Assembly: GCF_947179165.1 (NCBI RefSeq)
Contig: NC_077239.1
Coordinates: 70,619,634 to 70,683,633, forward strand
Direction: 5' to 3'
Origin: Solanum dulcamara
Lineage: Eukaryota; Streptophyta; Magnoliopsida; Solanales; Solanaceae
Length of the DNA stretch: 64,000 bases
How positions within the stretch are numbered: the stretch's first letter is position 1; each line of letters begins with the position of its first letter. A program made the translations under genes and the position numbers. Under the pieces are notes generated by a model. That model had not been told where the DNA came from. It saw only the letters and a program-made list of their open reading frames with translations, and did no database searches. Shown piece by piece: positions 38,920 through 50,221 of this stretch.

Positions 38920-39237
38920 GTGTGTAGAAGTGGAATTGTATACAACCACATGCCATTTACTAACATCATTTTAGAGTGCAGATATCTTATGCAAGTCCCT
39001 GAGGAACCAGCAATTGAACACATCTACAGAAAGGAAAACAAGGCTGCAGACAAACTAGTTATGGAAAAACCTGAAGAGAGGAATTTTGATGTAATTTTGT
39101 TTGAAGCCCCACCATCTTCCATGGCGGACTACCTAGCTTTAGATAGTTCGAAAACTACGTTTACTAGAAAAGTTTTCAGTTGTAATGGTCGTATAACAGA
39201 CCAAGAAGTGGGGAACTCCCCATCACTTTTGTATTAA
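38920..39237 (+). pseudogene. RNase H-like (RVT_3) fragment, probable LINE remnant
   Basis: The 105-codon frame contains LECRYLMQ, IEHIYRKENKAADKLVMEK and VILFEAPPSSMADYLALDSS. This pattern matches the C-terminal end of the RNase H-like domain often found at the 3' end of plant LINE-type polyproteins (the H-x-x-R-E-x-N-x-x-AD core). The upstream catalytic acidic residues are missing. It is a short relic and probably untranslated. Confidence 0.65.
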
Positions 39238-39772
39238 ACTCCTATTAATATTATATATATCTAACCTTTATAACCAAAAAAGAAAAGAAAAAGAAGAAGT
39301 GGAATTGTATAATACTTACAAATTAAGGTTAGTCGTTGCTGTCTACTCCACATTGCTCAATTTAGGCGTTACTTACTAGACTTGATGAGTGTATTTTTTA
39401 ATTTAGTGTTTTTGATAGCTAGCCTTATTGAACAGTAGATACAAAATATTTGGGTTGAGGTGCAACGATGATACTGCTATATCATTAATTAAAAGTTTCA
39501 AATTTAAGTTTTGAACATAAAAAAAATTCTATTGCTAGTGCCACCTTAAATGGACCTTACCGTGCACAATTTGTCAATTTAAATTTAGTCATAGTTCCAA
39601 AGAGCACGTCCAAAGATTCATCACTTGTTAACCTTGGAGCCATATAAATGACAAATTTAGATTCAAAACAAAGTTATTTTAAAATTATAATTCTAAATTT
39701 TGAAATTAGATAAAACTAAATTGTCGGTATTAAATTTATATCAATTTTAAATAATACTAATAATAAATAGTA

Positions 39773-39905
39773 AAAAAAAGAGCAGCCCGGTGCACTAAAG
39801 CTCCCGCTATGCGCGGGGTCCGGGGAAGGGCCTGACCACAAGGGTCTATTGTACGCAGCCTTGCCTTGCATTTCTGCCAGAGGCTGTTTCCAAGCTTGAA
39901 ATTCC
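39773..39905 (-). mobile_element. 5'-truncated TS-type SINE in the VTE3 promoter
   Basis: The minus strand reads like the tobacco TS SINE body. On the plus strand one sees 'gcccggtgcactaaagctcc', 'gctatgcgcggggtccgg', 'agggtctattgtacgcagcc' and 'gaggctgtttcc'. The tRNA-derived head would be at the right, but only a degraded B-box-like 'tttcaagcttgg' remains; the A box is lost. It lies about 370 bp upstream of the VTE3 start codon and is the most CpG-rich piece of that promoter. From the literature I recall that methylation of a SINE in the tomato VTE3(1) promoter controls vitamin E content in fruit. Confidence 0.85.
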
Positions 39906-40272
39906 AAAATTTAATATCCTAATGATAAGCTCAATATTAAAAGAAAATAGTAAAACATATTATTTATTTATTTATTTACTAGACAAGTTAAAGAAAAAAA
40001 ACGATTTCTTATTTTTGCCTCCCCCGCACCCAACCAGCCACTGTCAGCACACTATTGTCGTTGGCCAGTTCCATTTTGTTTGAATACTAGTTTTTCCAAT
40101 AGGCAAAGAGTGTGTCACTGTCACGAAAGCCCACAAATTTCACTCTAAATCTCAGCAAACTTTACTGGATTTTGGATTTATGACTTAATTTAGGGTTTTC
40201 AATAGAAAAAAAATCAGTTTTGTAGCCATTAAAGCTTCGATTTTGACGACTTTGTTTTCTTGATTTGTAGTA

Positions 40273-42817
40273 ATGGCAAATTCAATACTCATCTCTGGAA
40301 CTCAATGTTTCAGTCTTTGTAGGAGAGTTTCCCCAAATGGGTTAGGTTTTGTTGGTTCAGATTTCAATGGGAATCAATTTCCCAAGTTGGGTTTATCAAG
40401 AACCAGTTGTAAAATCAAAACCCTAGCTCCAATTTGCAGTATTTCAACATCTAGGCCAGTTTCACAGCCAAGATTCATACAACACAAACAAGAAGCTTTT
40501 TGGTTTTATAGGTTCTTATCTATTGTGTATGATCATGTGATTAATCCTGGTCATTGGACTGAAGATATGAGGGAGGATGCACTTGAACCAGCTGACCTTA
40601 ATGACAGGAATTTGACTGTGGTGGATGTTGGTGGTGGCACTGGTTTCACCACATTGGGTATAGTTGAGCATGTGGATGCCAAGAATGTTACAATTCTTGA
40701 CCAATCTCCTCATCAACTGGCTAAGGCTAAGGAAAAGGAGCCGTTGAAGGAATGCAAGATAATTGAGGGTGATGCTGAGGATCTTCCATTCTCAACTGAC
40801 TATGCTGATCGATATGTATCTGCTGGAAGGTTTATGTTGCTCTCTCTTTCATTTTTCTAGTTGCTTGTTCGAGTTGCTTATAGTTTCAATTTGTTTATCT
40901 GGTTTTGACAAGATTTTTGTATATTGTTGTCTAAAAGTAAAGATACGTAGAATGTACCAAAATGCCTTTTAATATTGTGGTTTTAAACATGCCACGAAGA
41001 AAGTTGAAATTAAAGAGTTGCCAAGAAAGGGAAGAAGCATTCTTTCTGAAACTGACTTATAAAGAAAGTAAGAAAAACAAATTGAAACGGAGGGAGTTGT
41101 AGATTGTCTTTGGGGTTTTGGATGTTACAGCTAACTTTATCTAATAGAATGGTGTTAGCAGTAGCATTAGTCTTGGCGAGTATCACTGATTTTGATACAT
41201 ATTTGGACTCAAGTTCAACACTTGTATGTTAATTTACCAAATGGTTGAACAAGATGGATTCTTAGATGATTTTTGAAGGAGTAATGATCATTTTCAAACA
41301 CGGTTTTTCCTTCCCTGCCCCTTCTTGACCTGTTTTGGATGGTATATCTGTTATGTGAACTGTTGGAAAGCTCTATGCATGTGAAAGGATATGAGAAAAA
41401 TCCATTGACAATATGTAAGGCTGTTACAAGTCATGGATACTCCACGCAGAACTAATAAGTACATATTTTTGGCGGTAGATAGGTGCATTGATTTGAGTTT
41501 GATATTTTCATTCTTCAATTGAAAAAGCTGCAAAGATTTTCTGGAATTCATCCTAATAAAGTTCCTTGATCGCCTTTTCCTCTCAGTATTGAATACTGGC
41601 CGGACCCACAACGTGGAATCAGAGAGGCATACAGAGTTCTGAAACCTGGAGGAAAGGCGTGCCTAATCGGTCCTGTGCACCCTACCTTTTGGTTGTCTCG
41701 TTTCTTTGCTGATGTGTGGATGCTCTTCCCTAAGGAGGAAGAATACTTAGAGTGGTTTGAGAAGGCAGGATTCAAGGACGTCCAACTGAAGAAGATTGGC
41801 CCAAAATGGTATCGTGGGGTTCGCAGGCATGGGCTTATCATGGGATGTTCTGTGACTGGTGTAAAGTCTACACCAGGCGATTCACCATTGCAGGTAATTT
41901 TTTATGTACCTCCACCAATGCCCTAAAACAAAAGTACTTATTTAGGAGTACATAATTTAATTTTTCTGATCTGATGGTTTCATTAACACTTAACATTGTA
42001 TTTTTTGTCTTGTTTCATCTATTGGGGAGGGGGGTAATTGTTCATGTGAGCAGTCTGTAACATCTTGATAAAGCTCATCATTGTTTTTCCCCATGATATA
42101 TGAAGGAACCAAATTCGCTCAAGCACATTACATCGCTGTAAAATGTTAGAAGGAACCTTTAACTTCTTAGCAATTAACAATAGTCTGTTGAAGAAAGAAT
42201 TTTGATGGAATATAGGTTTAGAGAAGGGATGATGATAGGTGCAGAGCTACAAGCCTGTCTATGGGTTCAACACAACCCAGTGGTCGCTTTGGCCCAGACC
42301 CTGTATTTGGGTTTAAAAATTCACTAAACATGTATAAATAATTTATCTAGAACCCAGTAAGCTGTTGTCTTTTATAAAATCCAGAACCTATAAACTCAAA
42401 ATTCTAGTTACGCCTCTGATGATGATCAAGCTAACATCGTGATACCATTGCTTAAACAAATAGCTATATGATCACCGTTTACAAGTTCTAATTGGTTGCG
42501 TCGGAGTGAACTTTGAATGGATGTTATGATGTTAGGCTTTTCCTGCATCTCCTCTTATCTCACTGGATTCCAAAGCATGTTCTTCGCCTCTTTTTCTTTC
42601 TATAGTTGGTAAAAAGAGTTTACAAGTTCGTATATTTACCTTGTTGTATGCATAATTGCAGCTTGGCCCAAAGGCAGAGGATGTGACAAAACCTATAAAT
42701 CCATTCGTCTTTATGTTGCGGTTCCTTCTGGGGGCAATGGCAGCAACATACTATGTTTTGGTTCCTATTTACATGTGGGTTAAAGACCAGGTTGTTCCTG
42801 AAGGCAAACCTCTGTGA
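40273..42817 (+). CDS. VTE3: MPBQ/MSBQ methyltransferase, chloroplastic
   Basis: It methylates 2-methyl-6-phytyl- and 2-methyl-6-solanyl-benzoquinol in the plastid inner envelope, a step shared by tocopherol and plastoquinone synthesis. Three exons (40273-40829, 41587-41893, 42662-42817) with matching phases encode 339 residues, practically the length of the Arabidopsis protein (338, from memory). The first 60 or so residues are Ser/Arg-rich with few acidic residues, as in transit peptides. The mature part starts near RFIQHKQEAFWFYRFLS. The SAM-binding motif I VVDVGGGTGFTTLG spans about residues 116-129, followed by VTILDQSPHQLAKAK and IIEGDAEDLPF. The C-terminus has one hydrophobic anchor (about 303-327) near NPFVFMLRFLLGAMAATYY, as in the 37-kDa envelope protein. 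The splice sites are GT-AG. A possible poly(A) signal AATAAA is at about 42924. No disruption is seen. Confidence 0.95.
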
Positions 42818-43072
42818 GAGACCAAGCAACTTACTAGTTACTGGCTGATCCTTCTCCTGTTGCACCTGGTTCTAGTTAGTGCAGTTGTGCGTTTCAATTG
42901 TATTACAACCTAGAATTTTCCGCAAATAAATCCATTTTAATAGCTTGGTATCGACTGAAGTTGATATAATTTTCCAAATGTAGACTGGAGTCTTTTCAGA
43001 TGACTTAATTTCAGCTTTATAGTCTGAACCTGGTGAGCATGTTAACCCCCTCCAAATTGAGAGTTCGCTAAC

Positions 43073-43186
43073 AGACAATGTGAGGACCTTTGTAGACTTC
43101 TGATCAAATTGAGAGTTTGCTTCGCTTGTAGACAATGTGAGGACCTTTGTAGACTTCTGATCAAATTGAGAGTTTGCTTCGCTTGT
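43073..43186. repeat. 57-bp tandem duplication just 3' of VTE3
   Basis: Two identical or nearly identical units (43073-43129 and 43130-43186) start 'agacaatgtgaggaccttt' and end 'gcttcgcttgt'. A diverged part-copy ('attgagagttcgctaac') precedes the first. They lie about 150 bp beyond the probable polyadenylation signal. Confidence 0.85.
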
Positions 43187-43350
43187 GTATGAATATGTCG
43201 CATCAAGCAATTTGAGGAGTTGGTCAAATACAGACTAAAGCCTTGCCTAAAAAAATCAGGATTTTATAACAACTTTCAGTATCCGATCCATCTTTTTTTG
43301 TCGATTCTCTTGGTTGTCAAAATCTCTAGTTCAATAAGGACCATAGAAAA

Positions 43351-43870
43351 TGTTGGGGGAGGAAGTACCACAATTAAGTTTGATATGATAATAAATAATG
43401 GAAATAAATTGGACACCAGAATTTTTCGTGGAAATCCCTCTAACAGATAGAGGGGAAAAACCACGGGGTAGAAGGATCTTACTATGATAATATGAGAGTA
43501 CACTGCTCTCAAATACAAGGAGAAAACAACAATTAACACTTCTCTCTTGTAAGAGGAACAATTACTAAAGAGGACACTTAAGACTATAATATTTATCTTG
43601 GTGTATAACTCTTTTTGTATTCTTACTCTCTCTTTTTCTGGATGAATCAAATGAGGGCACGAGACCCTCTATTTATAGAAAACGAAAACGCGTAAAGTTT
43701 TTACGCGTTGCGTTTCTGTCAAAAGAGGAACGCGTTTTTCTACACGTTAATTGTCAAAAGGGTACGCGTTTTTCTTTGCTGCCAATTTTTTCTTGCTTTT
43801 TACTTTTCAAAAAGAGGCATTACTTTTTGACTTTTCTTGCAGAAAAAGACTTACGTCGACTCGAGTGACA
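43351..43870 (-). mobile_element. Probable solo LTR or LTR fragment
   Basis: Read on the minus strand, the region has a TATA-like 'tctataaatagagg' (about 43666), a CT/AG-mixed leader and a terminus ...CTCCCCCAACA at 43351, the layout of an R-U5 end of a copia-type LTR. No internal coding sequence adjoins it. The start (right-hand edge) is uncertain. The frames at 43276-43650 are by-products. Confidence 0.45.
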
Positions 43871-43960
43871 ATAATCAAACTTCTTTTGTACAAGATTTAT
43901 ATATGGATTTGATACTATACTCATATCCTCTTCATAAATTCTTTCTTACATGCTATTTAA

Positions 43961-44124
43961 AGTCTGAGTGATAAATGAGATTGGCATCCATTTTTTTCTT
44001 TCATAGTTGGAGCAAATGAAGGGATACGTTATTCAAGTCGAAAAGTCTGAGTGATAAATGAGACTGCATCCATTTTTTTCTTTCAAAGTTGGAGCAAATG
44101 AAGGGATACGTTATTCAAGTCGAA
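43961..44124. repeat. 82-bp tandem duplication
   Basis: The unit starting 'agtctgagtgataaatgaga' and ending 'gttattcaagtcgaaa' occurs at 43961 and again at 44043 with a few differences. No function is apparent. Confidence 0.85.
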
Positions 44125-46650
44125 AACTTTGACATGTATTGGAAGGAACACCTTTGATAGTTCTAATCCAAAAAAAATAATATCAACCACTTGACTTTCA
44201 TCGGACTTATCCGTTATGATTATCTCATATCTCTTTTATCTTTTCATATGATTTTACTTACTATACATGTTGAAGTACTATAATTAAGTGCTTCTATTCT
44301 ATATGAGAAAAGTTATTGTAAATAGTTAAGCAATCAATTTATTTATATGTATTTTATTTATGTATTTTTTGTTGTTGTTATAGAATAATTACTATTGAAA
44401 TATCAGGTAATTTGAAGATGTGAAAACAAATGATTGTATCGTAAACTCAAATCAATTATTGTGTTCATTATCCCATAGTAAGCAAAAGTTCAAGTCGAGA
44501 AATTGGTATAGCACAAAATGCAAATTATATCACAGAAATAAAACTCCTGGAATGAACCGTCACTTTATTGAAATCTTTGCTCATCAACTTGTTTGTATTC
44601 TACCAAAACTGAGAAAAAATCCATCGTCACAAATACCAAATGTAGTGATTCATTATAATAAATACAATAAGGACAAGAAACTAAAAAGAAGGAAACATAG
44701 GCTCTGTGCTCTGAAACCAAAATATGCTATTTGATTGTTGATGGTGCTCCCTTCTAGAGAAAGTAGAAAAGAGGTCTTCTTGAATTGCTATGTGATTCTT
44801 GTGTCAAATTGTTTTATATTCAAATGTACAAACAATAAAATGGTAACATCAGCCTACGAGGATGAAGATCGCTCTATAACATCAACAACATGGCCAGCAT
44901 TTTTGTTCTCATTGCATTTGAAAGTGTGACCACTTCTTCGATACTCATATTAAGGGTCTTGTAGCACGACAATGTTGTTGATTATCATCAGCTTAATTCA
45001 CAAACGATACAGATTCACCTGATTTCAATATATGATTAGAAATCACAGCCAAAACTTACTGTTGGCAATTTGAAAATATATATATATATAACAAAATAGA
45101 CATTGAGCTTAGTCTCCTCTGACCGAAATCAGTTCAATTCAACCGGGAACTTACTGAGAAAAGGTTTGATCAAGTTAGAACCTAAGGCGAAAGAAAGGCG
45201 AGCCAAACTAAGCCCTGGACAAAAGGGCAACGAACAAATATCATTGCCATAATTATTCAAATCCTTAAGTATTTTCCTCCATGGAATTTATTCATTATAT
45301 CCAAAATAAAAAATCAATGTCTAAATAGTTTAATTCCATTATACAAAGAATACAAATTACACTGGCACAAGATTAATCAAGAACTAAATGTTGCTAGACT
45401 TTAAACTCATAACTATGGGCACCATTAATATTGGACAAGAGAGCCAAGTAGCACTTTCCTATTAACTGGCATGAAATCCAACGTTGGATAAAGGGACTCA
45501 AGGAAGTTGAAGCCCGTTTGGGCAAATTTTGATAAACAGTTATAGTCAATGTGACGATCAAAAGATTCTTGTGAGAAGACGTATAGTCATCAAGGTTTCT
45601 TAATACTTTGTTGTATTGAAGCTTCTTTAATTATAATGGCTCAAATGTTATGGTGTCGCATTTAGAAGAAGTAAACTCTATATGTCTAAATCCAGAGGAA
45701 TGAATATGCAAGTAATAGCTTGATCTGAATCAACAGGGCACCATATCCATTCTACCATACAAGTATTAATATCTACTCAATTTGATTACCTGCTGAAAGA
45801 GTTCAGATATCAAAAAATTTGCACTCTCTGGTCCCCATTATCCTAACAATACAAGCATCAACCTGCATATATAGGCAGAGAAATTTGGATAAGGTCAAAA
45901 AAAAGAACAAAAGTGTAAATTGTCCTATAGTATTTTAAGAGCCCACGCTCATGATTTCTTTCATTGATAATTAAGTTTGGCCAGGAGTCATGTCAGACAA
46001 GTATGTCTGATATGAATATTGAATATACCAACAATAGAATCGGGCAGGACCTGTTCAACCAATTAACATGACTGTTAAAGGACTATAATGTGATGCAACT
46101 TATTAAACCCATCACAAAAGGTTTGTCTGTTAATAATGCTGCAGCAAGTTATAATTGAATGAAATATTTATATAGACAGCAGAGGTGACAGAACAAACCT
46201 AGTATTGTCTTTCCTGAAATACTCATTCAGTGGTACCCATATCCTTCTTCCATATTTCCTTAATCGGGATGTTATTTACCCGTATAAATATATATGTTAT
46301 TATCTTTTTCATTTCATGTACGATAGCAATTCACTTACACCAAAACATGAATCACATTTTCGTCTCATCTATTAACTAACATTAGACTTTTTGTTTGAGG
46401 AATCGACATATTTTAACACTACAAGATTTGAGGCGTTCATGTATTTGTCAACATCACACTTTTTCTTCTTCTCTTACTTCAGGACATCTTGTTAATATTG
46501 ATTGAGGAGTTTGATGGAGTTTAGCTGATTGAATTCATAAATTCAGAATATCACAAAGAAGTGACACACTACAAATTTTGTAGTTTTAACATAAAACACA
46601 CAAGAAATATACCTTTAAACAATTAGAGGAGCAACAATAAATTGTTCATT
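44125..46650. other. Intergenic, no confident gene
   Basis: AT-rich. The 104-codon frame at 44420-44734 is Lys/Asn-rich with no domain I recognise, and codon use does not mark it as coding. A short (TA)n run is at about 45080. Confidence 0.45.
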
Positions 46651-46679
46651 GAACACAAAGATATTGACCTCCTCCTCGA

Positions 46680-48740
46680 TTTTTCCTTTTAGAATCTCAA
46701 AATTGCATGTTTACTGGTAGCAACATCCTTAAAAGTAAATTTTTCAGAAAGAAGTTCTAGTTGTGAGCAAATCATTTCATCATAGGTGTCAAAAAGTGAT
46801 GTGGTGTAAAGAAAGAAGAGTAGAACAGGATAAAAATAAACCACTGAAGGAATAAGAGGAGGAGGCATACGACGTTTGGGAATACTTGAAAGAGGTGACA
46901 TTATAGTTGTTAAGAGGTGTCACATCACCGCGCATATGTCTCTCTAAGTAGACTGAGCTTTACTTGTGTCCGTAGTAACAGAAATATATTATAAATCTAC
47001 TACATACACGCGAATTCATTTGATAAAAACAGTAGGCCTTATTTCAAGTGACTAAATTGATTAAGCATAAAAATTGACTTTGTATTATTATATCATCATT
47101 TTGAAAAAAATTGTATTTAATAGAGATGACGTATATTAAGTAAATATAGTCCCAACCTGTTGAGAGATTTTGTGTAGATGAGCACTGGTTTTCACTATAG
47201 CTGGGGAAGGCAAAGGAGAAATGTATAGCCTCCATTTTTTTGGTGCCTCTATACTTGCAGTAACCAAGCAATTCATTCCATTGTCCTTTCTTGTTCCTGA
47301 TCAAACATCCATCAGACCATCAAAATCTAATGACACGACTATAAATGATAAATAAATAACTTAAGCGAAGTAAAGAGTCTATATCAGCCAGAATGTCATA
47401 CAAATCTACCTATACAAAGGTGGATTCACGATTTAATTGGTTCAACATTTAAGATATTTATAATTTGCATGAAAAGTATTGGGTTTAAATGAACTCACTA
47501 TTCGAACAACTCAAGAATTCATGAGAGTAAAACTAATTCCAAAAATGTTACTGATCTTTAGATTCTAGATAACAGATCTATCCCCGGTCCTCAATTAACA
47601 ATAGTACTATATATTCAATTGATTTGTAACTTTTAAAATGTTCTAAACCCATTGTCTCAGGCACCATATGCTAACAGAACATTGAATCATAATAAAGAAA
47701 GAAATATTTGAATTAACTCAACCAAAAAAAAAAAGACAAAGCGCAAGAAGAATAAGAGAATTGATGGTCATCCTTGTATAATCTGCGTAGAGCAACATGC
47801 TGAAGTACAAAGCAAGATCTCATTAAAAACATGAATTTATTGGGCATATGCATCATAGCAAGTCATTGAAGTGTTATATGTCATGTTGCTTGAAACTTTC
47901 ATCGGTAGCAAGATAATCATTTTAGTCATTCAAAGTCTTGGAAAAATCTTACGGTACATGGACTGCCATCATTAAAGAATGCAACTTAATTAGTAACCCT
48001 TTAATTCAAACTTTCCACCTGATATATTTAAGACTACACGATTTAAAGGGCATTTGGCTACAGTACACATTCAAAACCTCCTTTAAATCTTAGTTATCAA
48101 TTATGCAGAATTAGTAGGTACTTCAAAATCTTTTGTACTAATTAGAATTTTTGGTCATAAAGATTTATTGTTTAGGACGTATATGTACTGATGCTTGAAT
48201 GTATAACTACAAAATTATAGTACTTAGAAATTTTGGGCATGAAGATTTACTATTTAGGAATATATGTACTGCTAATACGTGACTTATTTACTACATAGGG
48301 AAAAAAAGAATATCCATTATAGAGGCAAGAAAGTGATAAACGGGAAATAAGTGGTCGAAAAATGAGGATTTGCATACTTTTCCTGATTGTGAATATGATT
48401 CTAGGTAACTCTATTTTCGGATTCTAAAGTCACCGACAACATTCAAAGTAATTAGAAAACCATAAAGAAGAAAACCACAATTGAAAAATACAGAGCAATT
48501 GATCTGATTTAGTATACCATGCCGGAGTTGAATTTATCAAGTTTGCGAAAATATTTATACTTCGAAATCATTAAAATTTGGGATCGAAATCTTACCTTCG
48601 CCGAGGCTTGAGGCACAATGATTTTGGGTACGTTTATTTCAATTTAAAAAGTGACCAGAGGCCTTCAAAGTAAGTAGCACGCCCTAGAAAACAAGAAGAA
48701 GAAGCAATGGGTGAATACATTGTGTGTTGCCGATGAAAAT
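46680..48740 (-). other. Possible small spliced transcription unit, unrecognised
   Basis: On the minus strand, 48600-48740 resembles a transcribed leader ending AAG|GTAAGATTT (donor). The segment 47160-47300 is bounded by 'tgatcag' (acceptor-like) and 'CAACAG|GTTGGG' (donor-like). A 70-codon frame at 46689-46901 (start MSPLSSIPKRRMPPPL, with a hydrophobic stretch YFYPVLLFFLY) could be a last exon. I do not recognise the product and could not link the pieces in one frame, so this could be chance or a non-coding transcript. The element at 48831 abuts its presumed promoter. Confidence 0.25.
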
Positions 48741-49123
48741 TGTTTGAGTGAATTGTGATGTTTAGGTGTAACTTCCGGTTAGAGGAGTGGCGGGGAAAGG
48801 AAGGAACGTTTTAATAGGATAGGTTGCGTTTAAATCAGGAGATGTTCATTTTAGACATTTATGTAAGGGTCGAATGTGTCATCTTGGTATTTTTTACACA
48901 ACTGGCAACTCGCGTGTTTTTTACCTATTTGAGGCGCGTAGAAGCTGATTTCTAATCTGATGTGTCATCATACTTGGCCTATAACGGTTATATCTCTCAT
49001 ATCTATATATTTATGCCCTTTCTTCTTCAATTTTGCCCTAATTTCTTAGCTTCTTTCTCTGATTTGGAAAAAGAAAAAGGCAAAAATCAATTTTCTCTTT
49101 TCTTCTTTGTTTTTCTCTCTTTC

Positions 49124-49645
49124 ATGTCACTCTTCTCCTACACTTCCATGTCGAGCTTCTCCAACTCTTCCATGGCCTCTTTGGATGAATGTCGATATTG
49201 TAAATGTGGTAATGAAGTACTATTAAAGACTTCTTGGACCCAACTAAGTCGAGGTCGTAGATTTTTTACTTGTAAACTTTCAAAAATAAAGTAATTCTTT
49301 ATGTTAATATTTTTACTCATATATTGCAATTTTTATTCAATGTGAATCTTAAAGCTCCATTTATTTCCGGTAAGTACAACAAAAGGGGAATAAGTATTTT
49401 CTGTTAATTGTGGGCTTTAAATTATTTTTTTCTGATTGATTTTGTAGAAAATAGGTGGCTATGATTTTTTTTATTGGTATAAAGATCGACACCCTCCTCA
49501 AGCAAATAAGGTGATCTGAGGTTTGTTGAAGAAAGTCAAGACTTTTGATGAAAAAATAAATCGAGCAAGAAATATATTTATTGTTGGTGTGATCGCTACT
49601 GGGTTGGTAATGTTTGGAATATGGAGATTGAAGCCTAATTGTTAA
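49124..49645 (+). pseudogene. GRF-type zinc-finger protein gene of the MULE
   Basis: The first part (49124-49290) encodes MASLDECRYCKCGNEVLLKT and SWTQLSRGRRFFTCK, a GRF zinc finger with the Cys-x-Cys and Gly-Arg-Arg-Phe hallmark. After an intron-like gap the second part (49448-49645) encodes KIGGYDFFYWYKDRHPPQA, then a TGA where a codon for Arg (CGA) would be expected, then GLLKKVKTFDEKI and a C-terminal hydrophobic segment IFIVGVIATGLVMFGIW. The phase at the exon junction does not match, so a small indel is likely. Such GRF genes are common companions of plant MULEs. It may bind nucleic acid; its job in transposition is not established. Confidence 0.65.
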
Positions 49646-50221
49646 AATGTGTTGTGTTGTTCAGGTATAGGTGGTGGTTTATCATTAGGTATAGGTGGTG
49701 GTGTAGTATTATTTTGATGTTGTTGTTGCTTTAAATTTGTCTATGTTTTGGATGAACTGAATCTTCATGTTGTTGTTGTTGCTGTAAATTTCTAGCTAGG
49801 CCACATTTGTATGTATTTTGATGTTATTGTTGTATACAATTCACAATTCACATCTTGTTGAAGTGAATACATATTTCACTTATTAAAAGTTTAAAATCCT
49901 ACAAATTGTTGGATATTGTGGTAGCTTTTCATTGCCCTCATCAATGGTATTCTACAAGATATTTGAGAAACAAGGCGATAATTGTATTATGTGACATAAC
50001 AATTTAATACCAAAAATATTTAACAATATCACAATGTAACTCAAAAACATAATCCACAATGAACTCAAAGTTAGCATTATGTTAAATACCACAATCAGTT
50101 GATTGGTTTAACAAGGTTACAATCCTCAAAAGTGTTTATTACGTTACATAGAAAAAAGTGTTCAAAGGTGCTGCTGCTGTTACTTTTTCTTTTTGTTTAC
50201 CATTTGCTGTAACTGGGAGGT

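Noticed and set aside
41080..41100. 'cggagggagt' border like a Stowaway MITE in VTE3 intron 1
   Set aside because: No matching inverted end (actccctccg) was found within the intron, so no element can be delimited.
44420..44734. 104-codon plus-strand frame
   Set aside because: Lys/Asn/His-rich composition as expected from AT-rich DNA, with no domain and no convincing splice or promoter context.
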